Of a stretch of 64,000 bases of DNA, positions 14,548 to 27,100 are shown one piece after another (within the stretch, counting starts at the first letter, position 1; every line of letters begins with the position of its first letter). Under the pieces are notes generated by a model. The model saw only the letters and a program-made list of their open reading frames with translations, was not told where the DNA came from and ran no database searches. The stretch covers positions 186,001 through 250,000 of the forward strand of contig OENT01000034.1 in assembly GCA_900239685.1 (NCBI GenBank), in the 5' to 3' direction. Origin of the DNA: Rotaria macrura (taxonomy: Eukaryota > Rotifera > Eurotatoria > Philodinida > Philodinidae). Both the position numbers and the translations under genes were made by a program.

Positions 14548-17500
14548 AAGTATGCAAACAACAACAATCCTGAACATTAGTCTATAAATAAATAAATAAA
14601 TAAATATATATATAAATTTAAATCTATCTTACATAAAAAAATTCGAATGTTTTCCTTTTGTCACTCTCTCTCTCTCGATTTTTCTTTATGACCGGTGTTC
14701 ATATTTCTTTTCTCTCGTTCGTTTGTTTTTTTTTCTTTTTTGAGTTTTGATGTCGTCTTTTTTTGCGCATTTATTGCTTTTTCGCAAATTCAATGTCTTT
14801 TGTTTTTCTACGTTCAGCAGCTCAACAAGAAAAAGTCAACAGACTTTTCTATCCGTTTCGACAACTAAAGTCACCGATTACCGGTTCTTTATGTTGTATA
14901 TCAATCTTTGAAAACAAAACAAAAACATAACAAAGAATAACCATTGAACCTATCTTCTCTCTGCATTCTTTTCTTTATTTATGTGTCTTGAGCATTTGCA
15001 TATAGTTGCCTTTACTCATCAAATTTCCTTTCTTTTTCTTTTGTTTTTGTGCTCTAGCAACACCTTGATGATTGAACGTTCTGATTTTTTGTTTTCTTTC
15101 AGCACGATGGGCACCTTATGATTGTCACTTTGTTTTTTTCTTTCTTTCTCGTTTTGTTGTCTTTTGTTTCTGTCGTATTGTGGTTGCTTGTTCTGTTTTT
15201 TTTCGAAAGTCCATGACATAAGAAATTCGGATTTGTTTCACTTTCAGCACAGACAGCGAGAGAGAGTGAGAGTGCAATCTTAAAGCAATGATGGAAAAAA
15301 TCAATTGGAGAGATGATTTATGTTTTGTTTTGTTTTGTTTTTCTGAAAAGAAAATTTAACTGAAAATATAATATATTGAACCAAAGAAATAAATTGATCC
15401 GTCGGTAATAAATTTTATATTCGTGTAATTCAAATGAGTTTTTGTTTGTCTGTAATATAATTCTAGATTTACAATCAACGGGAAAGTTCTAAAAGAAGTA
15501 AAACTTCACATTCAGACTTGATGAATATGAAAGAGGAAGAGAAAGAATGTAAAGAGAAGAAAATATTTCTTGTCAATACCAATTATACTACATAAATAAC
15601 TGATGACATACACGGACAACGTTGTAGACTATGGTTCGTGTTCATATGTTATAGTAGTAGTAGAATTGATAAAAAACTACATGTCTGAAAGTTGATGGAT
15701 ACGACAAATAGTATTTCTACTAGTCTTTCGAATAGAAAAGAAAAATAATTGTCCTTTTTTCATTTCACAAGAATTCAAATCAAAGGCAATCTTTGTATAA
15801 AGGATTCTTGTTTCATAGTTATGTTAAGTTTGAAGCCAATTTAAAATGAATATAACTTTTAAATCCTAGATCAGTAGCAATTGAGAGCAAAAAAGTAAAA
15901 TCACAATCATGCAAACTGCGAGATTCTTGATTCTGTTGGCAATGAAATTTAATTCTTGTCGATACCAATGAATATCTTATTCGAATTGTTGATCTTACAA
16001 TTGCTCAGCGATGAATTCCAGGGGGGGGGGATTTGCTTCGTAGCAAAGATCCACGGTGCAACTGTTGAAGATACCACGTGCCAGAATAATCAATTGTGGC
16101 AAGCAATATTAATAAGATTATATAGAATTGAATATGGATGAATATCCAATAATATATTTAATTGAAGAGAAAAGAAATGAGAAGAAGAGCTACCCAGAGT
16201 TACCAGAGAAGAGACTGGTTAAGGTTTAAGTAGACACGCTCGTAGGACGTGTGGAAGATATTTAATGAATGAATATAGGCATATCTCAATGAAGAGAGAT
16301 ATATAAACGAAAGTGAGTAGATGATGAAGAAAAAGAAGAATAAGTGACTATTCTTTAATTGATACTTTTCGGCGTAAAAATAATAGTAGAGAAAAAGAGA
16401 GGGAAACTAGGAAGAGAAACAAGCAAGTACTTATACACCACAACAAGTAGCATGATAACGTGAGTGACGATTATGTCGTCATAGGGAGATTGATAACCCC
16501 TGAAACAACAAAAATTCTGACTCTCCAAATATGTTTTTTGTAGTTCAAACAATTTTCTCATGAATAGAGATCGCTTGATAGAAGGTTTGTGTTGATCGAT
16601 CGACGTATGCTATACAATTGTTGTCACTATTCATTGTTTATAAATCGTTTCAAACTTATGTAGATCCACATCCCACGTTTTTTTTCTAATTATTTTTCAT
16701 GAGAAAGGAATAGAAAAAAGGAGGTCTCTGATAGTCAGAAAGTATTCCGAAGTTGCCAAAATGAAGAATGGTTCGACAACTAATAAGATTTATTTGAAAA
16801 TTTTTACTAAAATTGACTGGATTCTATGGGAACAGATCGAGAAATTGTCATACCATTTGTGAACGAAAAAAATTCTGGAAAATTGTTGAGAGAAAATGAA
16901 AATTTATCACAATTAGTAGATTACAGTTATGTCGAAAGTTCATAGGTTCCAAAGATTCTTGAATCCGAACCCGGCCGATTTAAAATTGTTGAATTTGGAC
17001 CTAGTCGAGTGCTGCTATTTCACTGGGATCTACACAGTCCAACATTGTTAGAGCTAGATCTGGCCCACAGAGAATTTTCTTACTCGGTTCTATAGTTGAG
17101 CTCCGGTCCACTTTAAGCATTTTGTCTCTGCCAATTTTTCTGCCACTCTAAACGTTCATGATCACAAAAATTTGATACCCCTACTTCCTTTTTCAGGAAA
17201 ATTTTGATTTCACCTCAGGAATCGCTTTGAATTTCCAACATAAATCCGAACATATGGCGGTTGCAATACAAGCTTCACATATTATGTGCACATGGAGTAT
17301 TAGAATCAATTAATAGAATAACAAAACTAAAATCAAATATATCATCTGTTTCAAAGTCCTAGGACAGTGTTATAAGTCTTCTATCATATCATGGTTTGTT
17401 TCTATCGTTTTATGACAACTTATTCAACCTAGTCTTGCTTCAGTGATTAAGAGTCAAAGGATCATTAATGGAAAAACAAACTTACAATCGAATTTTTTGT

Positions 17501-18132
17501 CACGTCCAATTGAAAACACGTACATTCGGACAGTTCGCAATAAAATAGTTTTTTTAATTTGATAGTTATTGTCAATTATTGGTCTGATACTTATGAACTT
17601 TAATATTTCTTGATATAATATGGTCGATTCAAAATGATACGCCTATAAAATCAATCATAGGAGAAAATTCGTTGATATTTTCTTTTCTTTTTCTGAATCT
17701 TTTCGATTGACTTTTTTTTTCTATTGAAATCATCCGATTACATAAACATGGAAAAGCTCGATGACATAATCTATGAATGGATAAAAGGACATGTGAGTAC
17801 AGACGATAATCATATGCTAATTGAAAGTGTTCAATTAAAAAGACAATAATTTCTCCAATGAAGGTGAGAATGATAACTAGATAATCAAAGGATGTTATCG
17901 ATTTCTTTGCCGCTTTAGTCTTCTTCTGATCATCCACTAAGAATAAGTTCCCTTAGAAATAGAAACAAAACGGAAAACAATAACCATGACACACATTACA
18001 ATGAGTGTCGTCTATTCTCTTTCTTATGTTGAAACAATATATAATCAGGAGCCTAGAATGCGAGAGATAGAAGTATAAAAAAATCATCGTATAAATTTAA
18101 AATCAATTCAAAAATATATATATATATATTCA
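14548..18132. other. Intergenic region, Meis 3' to NOX5 5'
   Basis: The first part is T-rich and probably Meis 3' UTR. There is a G10 run at 16021-16030. I found no domain, splice-supported exon or paired terminal repeat. A 102-codon minus-strand frame at 17629-17937 has one hydrophobic stretch but no other support. Confidence 0.5.
14587..14592 (+). terminator. Candidate polyadenylation signal of Meis
   Basis: AATAAA lies 40 nt after the TAA stop, within a short AAAT repeat that offers several overlapping copies. Confidence 0.4.
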
Positions 18133-21100
18133 ATGGTGCCAATAACTATTACATCATTGAATAAAGAAATTCTTATACAACGATGGGAACGGCAACTTAT
18201 TGGTCGTACTCATATTAGCTTGCAAGAACTTACGCATCTTTTACGGCAACATGTATGAATGAACAACTCTCAAATATCTTTTCTCTCTTGCTCTTCACTA
18301 ATATTGACGAAACATGATATTTTGTCATAATTTTTTTGTTTTTTTTCTTTGTTCTCAGCTATTGTTAGAGACGCTCTTTTGCTTGTTCGATCGTGATTCA
18401 AGCAGTTTACTCTCTGAATCTGAATGGATTGGATCTGTATACAAATTGGCCGAGTATGTGTACATAATATTCACATCTATTTTTGTCTTAACAAATATTT
18501 GATCCTATATCTATATATATATATATTGACAGAATATCCAATCGCTCAAAGGATGTACGAACACTCGAACCATTTATACGTGCTTTCAGACATGTATCGC
18601 ATGGATTTCATTCACTGTCCATAGATGAATTTTGTATATTATTTCAAGATACATCTGTATGTCATCCATCAATAATTTCAAATATAAGACATGAGAGTTT
18701 TATTTCATTCGTATTAGTTTCGACGAGAATTTGCTTTACTATTTATTGGTGAATCAAGTTCATTGAGTATAATGGAATTTACTGATATACTTCATTCTGT
18801 TGCCTAGTTTGTTAAAACATGTTGATATTACTCAATAGGTTTCATATTTTTTCGAATCCTGTTTTTTTCAGTGTTAAAACAGATACAAAATGGCTTTCAT
18901 GGCTTGCATATCAATTTCATATGGCAGTTAGTAAATGTCGTACTACAATACAAAATGGTAATCGAATAGAAGATAGTATGGATCTTGAAACATTTAAAAA
19001 TAGTTTTCATTTTAAAGTCGTACGTATTTTCTACAGAAGAAAAAAAGAAAAATTTTTTGATTTTGACGTTGAATATTTCATTTTCGTTTTTCGCATTCAA
19101 AGCCTGAACTTGCTGATTGTTTATTTAATTATCTTGATACGGATCAAACTGGTCGATTAACATTAGAGAAATTTATTCGAAATTTAGAATTCCTTACTGA
19201 AGCAACTGATAATGAAAAAGTCGAATTTCTCTTTAAAATTTTTGATCGTGATGGTTTGTATTGTTTTTTTTCCTCTTCAAACGAATCTATGAACAAAAGT
19301 TTATTTTTCTTATGAATATTATTCAAGGTGATGGAACTATTGATTTTGATGAAATGAAATTATTGTTTCGTTGTTTTCTTGAACAATCTCCTTCGCTTGA
19401 TATGGAAGAAACATTAGCAGAATTAACAGCTACTTTATTTCAAGAAACAGACGTTGATCAATCGGGTGATATTAGTTTTGAAGAATTATCAAATGCTCTT
19501 CGAAAAAATGAACATTTATTCAAAGTTCTTTCACTTAGGTAAAACTAGAAGAATCTACTTAACACGAATATTCGAAATTCTAGACGATTTAGAATAGAGT
19601 TATTCATGATTTGTATTGTATAGGTTAGTAGACTATTAAGTAAAATAAAAATACATTCTAATATTTGCGAGCTAGTTTGTTAGTTGTATTTAATATTAAA
19701 GTCTGGTAATTTCATTACATATGAATAATTTTAACATGCATTCTTTATTTTTTCCTAGGAGAACAAGTCCTAAAAAATATCTTAATATTAAGGTTTGAGG
19801 TATTCATCGTTTCATTCCATGAATTAACGTATCGTTTTCTCTCCTTTATATTCGTTAATACGAAAAAGGTTTATTTCTGACATTGTTATATACAACGACC
19901 TATAAATGAGTTTTTTTAAGTAAGCAGAACACGTGAATGGTTCAGACTTGAGCAGTTGACTCATAAGTTTGAGAAAAAAAATGTGACAACATGCTGTCTA
20001 TTAATTTGGATGTAGTAGAATTTGTCTTAGAACAGTTCAATATTCCCTATGTTAAAGTCCTGCAGACACGAATTTGTAAACTTTGGTACTATTCCATCTG
20101 TGAATAAAATGAGAATTACCGTTGTTTGTTTTCAGTTCAGTTCCGTAATCTAAGTTTGAATGAAATAGAACGCTGTCACTCAATTCTTTTCTGCACAGAG
20201 TAGAATAAGAAAAAAAATGTTTGAACGACATTTCGACAAGATAACTAAGTTGTCAACATAGTACATAGCTTCATCGATGAACAACACGATTGTCATTTGA
20301 ACTTTATGTAAACTTGATTTTTAGTAGATAGCCTTGACAAATAAATATACAGGCAACTCCGAAACATTTCGATTTGATTCATTTTTTAATTCTTTCCTCG
20401 TAGTACAAGTAGTTGGATTCGACCAAAATCGGCATCGATCAGTAAATATCATAAACGTTCATCAACGGCCCGTGCTTGGATACGAAATAATATTGATTTA
20501 ATTTTCTTTTGGTCATTATATTCATTTATATGCACATGTATATGTATGAATGTATTACATCATTATGTCAGTCTACAACATGCTCACTTTTTTATTGTAA
20601 TTGCTCGATTGAATGGTAAATGAAAGTTGTCATTTCTTCTCAGTGAATAGTTTGTTTTTATTCTTACTTTCAGGTGGTATGCTTAATTTTAATTGTGCTC
20701 TAATGCTTGTATTGATGCTTCGTAAACATATAACATGGATACGATCAAAAGGTGGCAGTGTTCTTCTTCCACTTGATCATCATATTGACATACATAAAAC
20801 GATTGGAATTGTTATTTTAATTGAAACTATTTTACATACAATAGCTCATTTGGCTTATTTAGGTTTTTGTTTTTCTTATGAAACTTTCGTTTCATAATTA
20901 AAATAATATTCTTATTTCTTTACTTTTTGTGTTCTGTCTATTAGTTTATGTATTTTACATTTGTGCATTACCAGAGGATATCGGTGTTTCATGTCCTAAT
21001 TATAGTCATGTCAATCAATCATTAAACAATCATTTGATGCTGACAAAACGTTACCGATTTGATTCTATAATAAATCAATGTATTTCATATGGATATCTTG

Positions 21101-24100
21101 GCTGTGGTGGCAATTGGAATCAATTTTATACCGAAGACTTATGTACACTTCGTTGTAGTAAGTATACTTTTTTCTTCTTGTTTCTGAAAAAAAAATATCA
21201 ACGATTGTTGTCTATTTCTTATCCGTAGAATCGTATCGTTCTACAGATCATTCTTTTATTGATGCAATATTTACAGCAAAGCTAGGACTGGGTTATATAA
21301 CAGGTGTTGTTGAATTCTTATTAGGTGCACTCATTTATACCATGTGTTTACCATTCGTTCGGAAACGTGGTCATTTTCAGGTAGAAAAATAAATCTTATT
21401 TGTTCTGTTGAATGAAAAGTATGTTCTTTTATGCAGTTATTCTATTGGTGTCATATGTTAACAGTTCCATGGTTGATAATTATGCTTTTACATGGACCAC
21501 GTTTCTGGAAATGGTTACTTATACCTGGTATACTGTATATTGTTGAAAAAATGTTACGCTATCATAAATCTCGATCACATAAACATGGCGAATCATTTAT
21601 TATGGAAGCTATTTTATTACCATCACAAGTATTAGATGAAAATAAAGATTATAAAGGTTGATTGAATTACGTAGTTTTCTTTATTTTCTTAGGTTATTCA
21701 TTTGGTTATAAATAAACCACGAAAGTTTTCTTATAAACCAGGAGATTATATTTATGTCAACATTCCGGCTGTAGCCAATTTTGAATGGCATCCATTCAGT
21801 ATAAGCAGTGCTCCTGAGCACAAAGGTACGAAGCATAGGATAACAAAGTAACATTCCATTTCGTTAAAGATTATAACGGGTAGGGCAGAATAAATGTCAC
21901 TCACAGTGTATTTTCGAAATATCTCACACTAATCGTGACGTAGATTCTTGAATTTTATAATTCTCAAAAGATTGTCTGCGCACTTTTCTACAATACCTAG
22001 TGGAACGAATTGTTCCAACGAATAACTATGTAATGATGTCTGTGGTAATATATTGAAATGCTCTAAAGAAAAGAGCTTACGTTTTCAATGCACTCGTTTT
22101 CATATGAACGATTATGAAACGCTCGTTTGACTCGACATGAATAGAAATTACACTATTTCGTAGCCCATGCAAAAGTTCTATTGATTCTGGGCATCTGTTT
22201 TCTTTGGTATATTCTACATCTAATCCGATAAAACGTTTTCTTGGTTCTCTCACATTCACAATCTGAGCATTCTTCATTTTAAGTTTCATTGTAATTTGAA
22301 TTTTGCTATCATAAAATGTAAAATTATAACATATTTATGTTTATTACTAGAATGAATGAAAGTATTTTCTCTATCATATCACTGTAAGCAGAATTTAGTG
22401 AATTGCTTCTTGTTTTTGTAATGTTTGAGCTGCATGACAATAACGATGGATGAATTCAAAGAGTCTTTTTTTATAGTAACTCGACCAATGAAACATTGTA
22501 CTCGTATCTGAATATCTTTTTCTCTTTACTGCTAGAAAGAGTAAATCCGAAAACACAGAAAACTTTCATTCGAATTGGGTTTCGTATCTGGTTTTCTAGA
22601 ATAAATGAAAGCATTAATTTTCTAAAAATGCTCAATTGAAATTGCAACATATCCATGTTGCCCGGGCTACAGCTTAATTGCGGACATTATATTACTCCAA
22701 TTAAGAAAAAATGTGCGCAAGATAGAAACAGGTGGGAGAGACAAAAATAGTCGCAAAATGGACAATACCTGCAAAGCAGAATTTGGGAGATGGGGAGGAG
22801 AGAAGAAACTGTCCTCATTATGGAAGCAAGACAAGATTTATTAGATGAAAGGGAAAATACAGAAAAATCATTTATGATTAATATTTGATCATCTAACTTT
22901 TGGTAGGATCATAATCAAGATCATCTTTGTCAGTGTTATCAAATAACTTGATATATCGATAAGAAGTTGGTCGAATCTCTTTTGACAACCACTGAGACCC
23001 CAGAAACCGTTTAAATATTCTTCATTGCCTTGAATTAAATTGTTATCATTTCTAACTGACTTGACTCCTCTAGGACTTGTTATTCGTTGTTGAGTCTCTT
23101 CTTTGTTAACTCGAACCATAAGAGATTCTTCTGATTCTTAGATTTATCTTATTAAGGCCCAAAAATACAATACATGCTTATAAAATGACCAGAATCATCT
23201 ATATGAGTGACATATGGTAAACAATATTAGACCAGCTTGAAAGAGTTGATATTGTTTAATAGAGCTATCTCATTGAATCGTGTTAAAATAACAATTTCGT
23301 TTGTTTCCATAATGCAGACACTTTCTTCTGTTCTCCGCCTTGATTCTGCTTGGCGGACATTTTCCATTATGTGACTATTGTTGTCTCCAACCCCCCTCTG
23401 TTTCTATGTTGCGGACATTTTTTTCCCTAATTAATAAAAACACTTCCGCAATCAAGAAGACGCAGTTGCCCAGACATCATTTCTATAGTAATTTGATAAA
23501 ATAGCTCGTTTCTTTAGGTTTGGTACAGAGTTGCACAGACTATTTTTTTAAAAATATATACGCATTCACGTCACAATTTGAGTGAGCGATTTCGAAAACA
23601 CATTGTGGGCGACACTTATTCTGACCCAACCATGATTTGCTACTAATATGAATAATATATTAAACTTAAGAAAATGAGAAGTAACATATGCTGGTCGACA
23701 GTCATTAAAATGTTTTATTCTTAAAACAGTCACTGACATTTGTTCCTTGATAGGAAAAAAACGAATGTTCGAATTTTTGCTTTGGATTTCTCATTAATTT
23801 TCTATAGACATTTTTGTGGCGATGGATAAACTAGAAATGTTAGACTTTATTAAAAATAGACTTCATACGGTCAGCTAGTTTTTGTATAGATCATTGGAAT
23901 CATATAATATTGAGATAGTGACTGGATTATAATTAACAATGAATTGGTTTCTATAAAAACATATTGCCATTGACCAACAATCAGTAGTCTTTCGAGTTCA
24001 ATCGGGGGGTTCTCTTTTTGATAAATTGTTAATCGAGGAGCATAGGAGACTTTAGCGACATTAAAAACTAGAAACAATTTAGTGAAAGTTTCATTTTTTC

Positions 24101-27100
24101 TCGTTAGTGTTGTGTAATCTTGAAAAGACGTTAACATAATGAAGATTCAATCAAATATTCTTTAATGTCAGAATTCATTTATCTTTTCAAGTCATTTTAA
24201 ATCTTTCCCAAATGTTCGAGTTGATTATTTTTTACAATTTTAAGTGCGAAAAAGTCAAATGATGAAATTGAGGCTTTATTTTATACTCTATTGAAATAAC
24301 GATCAAAAAACATTTTAACACATTTTAATATCTTTGATTAGAAAATTTGAGTACCAATCAAAAATGTATTGTAATATTTTTCTGAATTTGCAATTTATCT
24401 TTGTCATACTGCTAAAACTCATTTGACGCAGTAATATGTTTTTTTCTTTGAAAATATTATATTAAAATGAGCTTTTACTTTGAAAGCAGCACATAAAATA
24501 GATGAATGTGGTAGTTTTTGATAAAAAAATTAGGACTAAAAGCAGTCATCTTTGTTTTCTGCCGGTAAATTAAAGGTCAACAAGCTTGAGTGGTGACTTA
24601 TGTTTCTCCCTATATTCAAATTAGACAAGATACAAGTATGATGTCGTTCATACTCGAAGAGCACATATAGTATGTCCAGTGGTGACACATTGAGTAACAA
24701 CTAGATACTTCTAGTCGAAAGTTTCAATCTGTCGTTAGTAGGATTTTTTCGCAGATCTATTAAGTAATGAATTGATTAAGCAGGAAAAATGCATTGTGTT
24801 GATTATTCAGAAAGTCTTTGGCTTCATGTACATGCAAGTGGTCATTGGACACGACGTGTTTATGAATTATTTCGAAGAAAACTCATAGAAAAGCATGGTG
24901 GTATACTTAATGACTTCAATGATTTACGTCTACGTTCATCGATGCGTTCACGTATGTCAAAAAGTTATATTGATGAATTACGTGGCGTAAATCAGCAGGA
25001 GAGTACTTCACCTATTGACTTGAATAATAATAGCAACAAAAAGAATGATGATTCCAATCGATCATCTCATTGTTCAATAAAAGGAACTAGTTCTATTCAA
25101 TCGAAACCAATATCAAACTCATTAGGAAAAAATTATAATAAAATCAAATCTTCATCATGTCAATCAAAATATAATATAAATGATATACAACTAAATACCA
25201 TGGATAAAAGTATCCATAAAATTATTAATGCCACTCATTCAAATACTACACGTACGTGTGATAAATCGATACTCATGAATCCGAACGAACTCGGAAATAT
25301 GACAGTTGAAGATATTGAAAAAGTAACATATGAAAAAGATGATACCATATCGAATGATCAACAAACAAAAACGATCACAATACTCAAACCAACTATCAAA
25401 AATAATAATGATAATAATCGATTAAATGCACCGACTAGTAGTGATTATTGTATTAGAATGTCACATACGTCAACGATTTGTCATGAACAACATCATATAG
25501 AATCGAATGAAGCACGCGTATCTGATACACTTGGCTATTTACGTATGTATAAAAATCATAATCGTATACAATTTAATTCACTTCAATTCAATGATGGTGA
25601 AAGTTTACAAGTAATGCAAAAGCTAATTTCATGGTTTGATTCGTGTCGTAAGACAACAGACGAAGAAAATTCTTATTTAGATTTTAATCGATGGTCCATA
25701 TGGTGCACCATCTCAACATATATTTGAAGCTGAACATGCTATATTGATAGCTGCTGGCATCGGTATAACACCATTTGCTTCGATATTACAGAGTATAATG
25801 TGTCGTTATCGTAATCGTCGGCATAAATGTCCGAAATGTGAATTTATATGGGATAATCCTGAAAGTGAAGAAATATGTTTGAAAAAAGTAAACTCGAATA
25901 CGCGTCTATTTTTCTCTCTACTATTATTTTATATAACATCGGATCGTTTTTAAGGTTGATTTCATTTGGGTTACACGTGAACAACGTTCACTTGAATGGT
26001 TCATTAGTTTATTAGCACAAATGGAAATTGAACAACAACGTTTAAAACAAAATTCTGATAAAGGTTCTTTACTTGAAGTTCATTTATATGTAACAAGTGC
26101 ACAATCACAAGCAGATTTAAAAGCCTTAAATGTTTATCTATCATTGGATTTAATTGGAAGAGAAAATTCAGCTAATTGTGATGCTGTTGATGGAATTCGA
26201 CAACGAACAAAGCATGGTCGACCTGATTGGGATCAAGTAAATTAAATCTTAATGTCATTCTCCACTGTTTTTCTTCATCTAGACACTAATCTTAAAAAAT
26301 TAATCATCTAAAGTGACGATGAGTTAGTTTTCTATTAACGAGAAGTATATTAAGAATAGTGTCAATTAAATATCTATGATCAATTAACTACGAAGCAGAA
26401 TGCAATTTATTTTAGAATATGAGAAAAGAAAAAGAAGAGCATATTTACAGTTAATACGATGAAATGAAAAAGTCTATAAAAATTTGATTATTCAGATACA
26501 ATAACTTTTCTTTATATTTTCTATGGAAAATCTTGCGCATTATTCATACATGAATATCATGGACTATTTAATTATAAAGAAGATCATCAATCTATTTGTC
26601 TGGTTTAAGTACGTTTAGAATCAGTATGATCTATTCGTCTGTATTTATTAATATACGAGTTGAGTACAACTTTTCCGCGCGATTCAGATTTTTCAAATAT
26701 TTCTGTAATAGTTAACATACGTTTATGTTGATCAATTTACATAAATTTTAAATATGTTACTACAATTCAAGCGCTTCACGCGCACACTAAATTTTTTAAC
26801 TCTCTAGCTCATATAGCCGCTGAATCCATCATAGAAGATATATTACAAAATATGTTTTTTTTTGATAATTCATCTAAAGAAAAGAAATATTCTTGCTATA
26901 ATAAAACAATAGGAAAACGATGGAAATCGTTTAATTTTTACGACGTTTGAGGTTCGATCAAAATGTATTATTTGATTTGAATTTGAATGTTTCAATTTTC
27001 TCTCGTTCAACCCCTACTACTTTACAGATATTTTTATCTGTTTGTATACAGTGACACATTTTGAAATCTAGATCTATCTATGATTAAGCTGACGATGCGC

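Noticed and set aside
17629-17937. 102-codon minus-strand frame with Lys-rich start and a hydrophobic segment
   Set aside because: Could be a small membrane protein, but there is no family resemblance, no clear promoter or poly(A) signal, and a Lys/Arg run from A-rich DNA at its end.
18800-18806. Apparent in-frame TAG at the end of NOX5 exon 4
   Set aside because: A GT donor splits the codon (GCC TA|gtttgt) and joining to 18872 gives TAT Tyr with conserved sequence following.
25611-25727. Continuation of the long NOX5 exon 14 frame to a stop at 25725
   Set aside because: A 70-bp intron (25611-25680) with GT-AG ends restores the frame to ILIDGPYG, matching NOX5, so the stop is not used.
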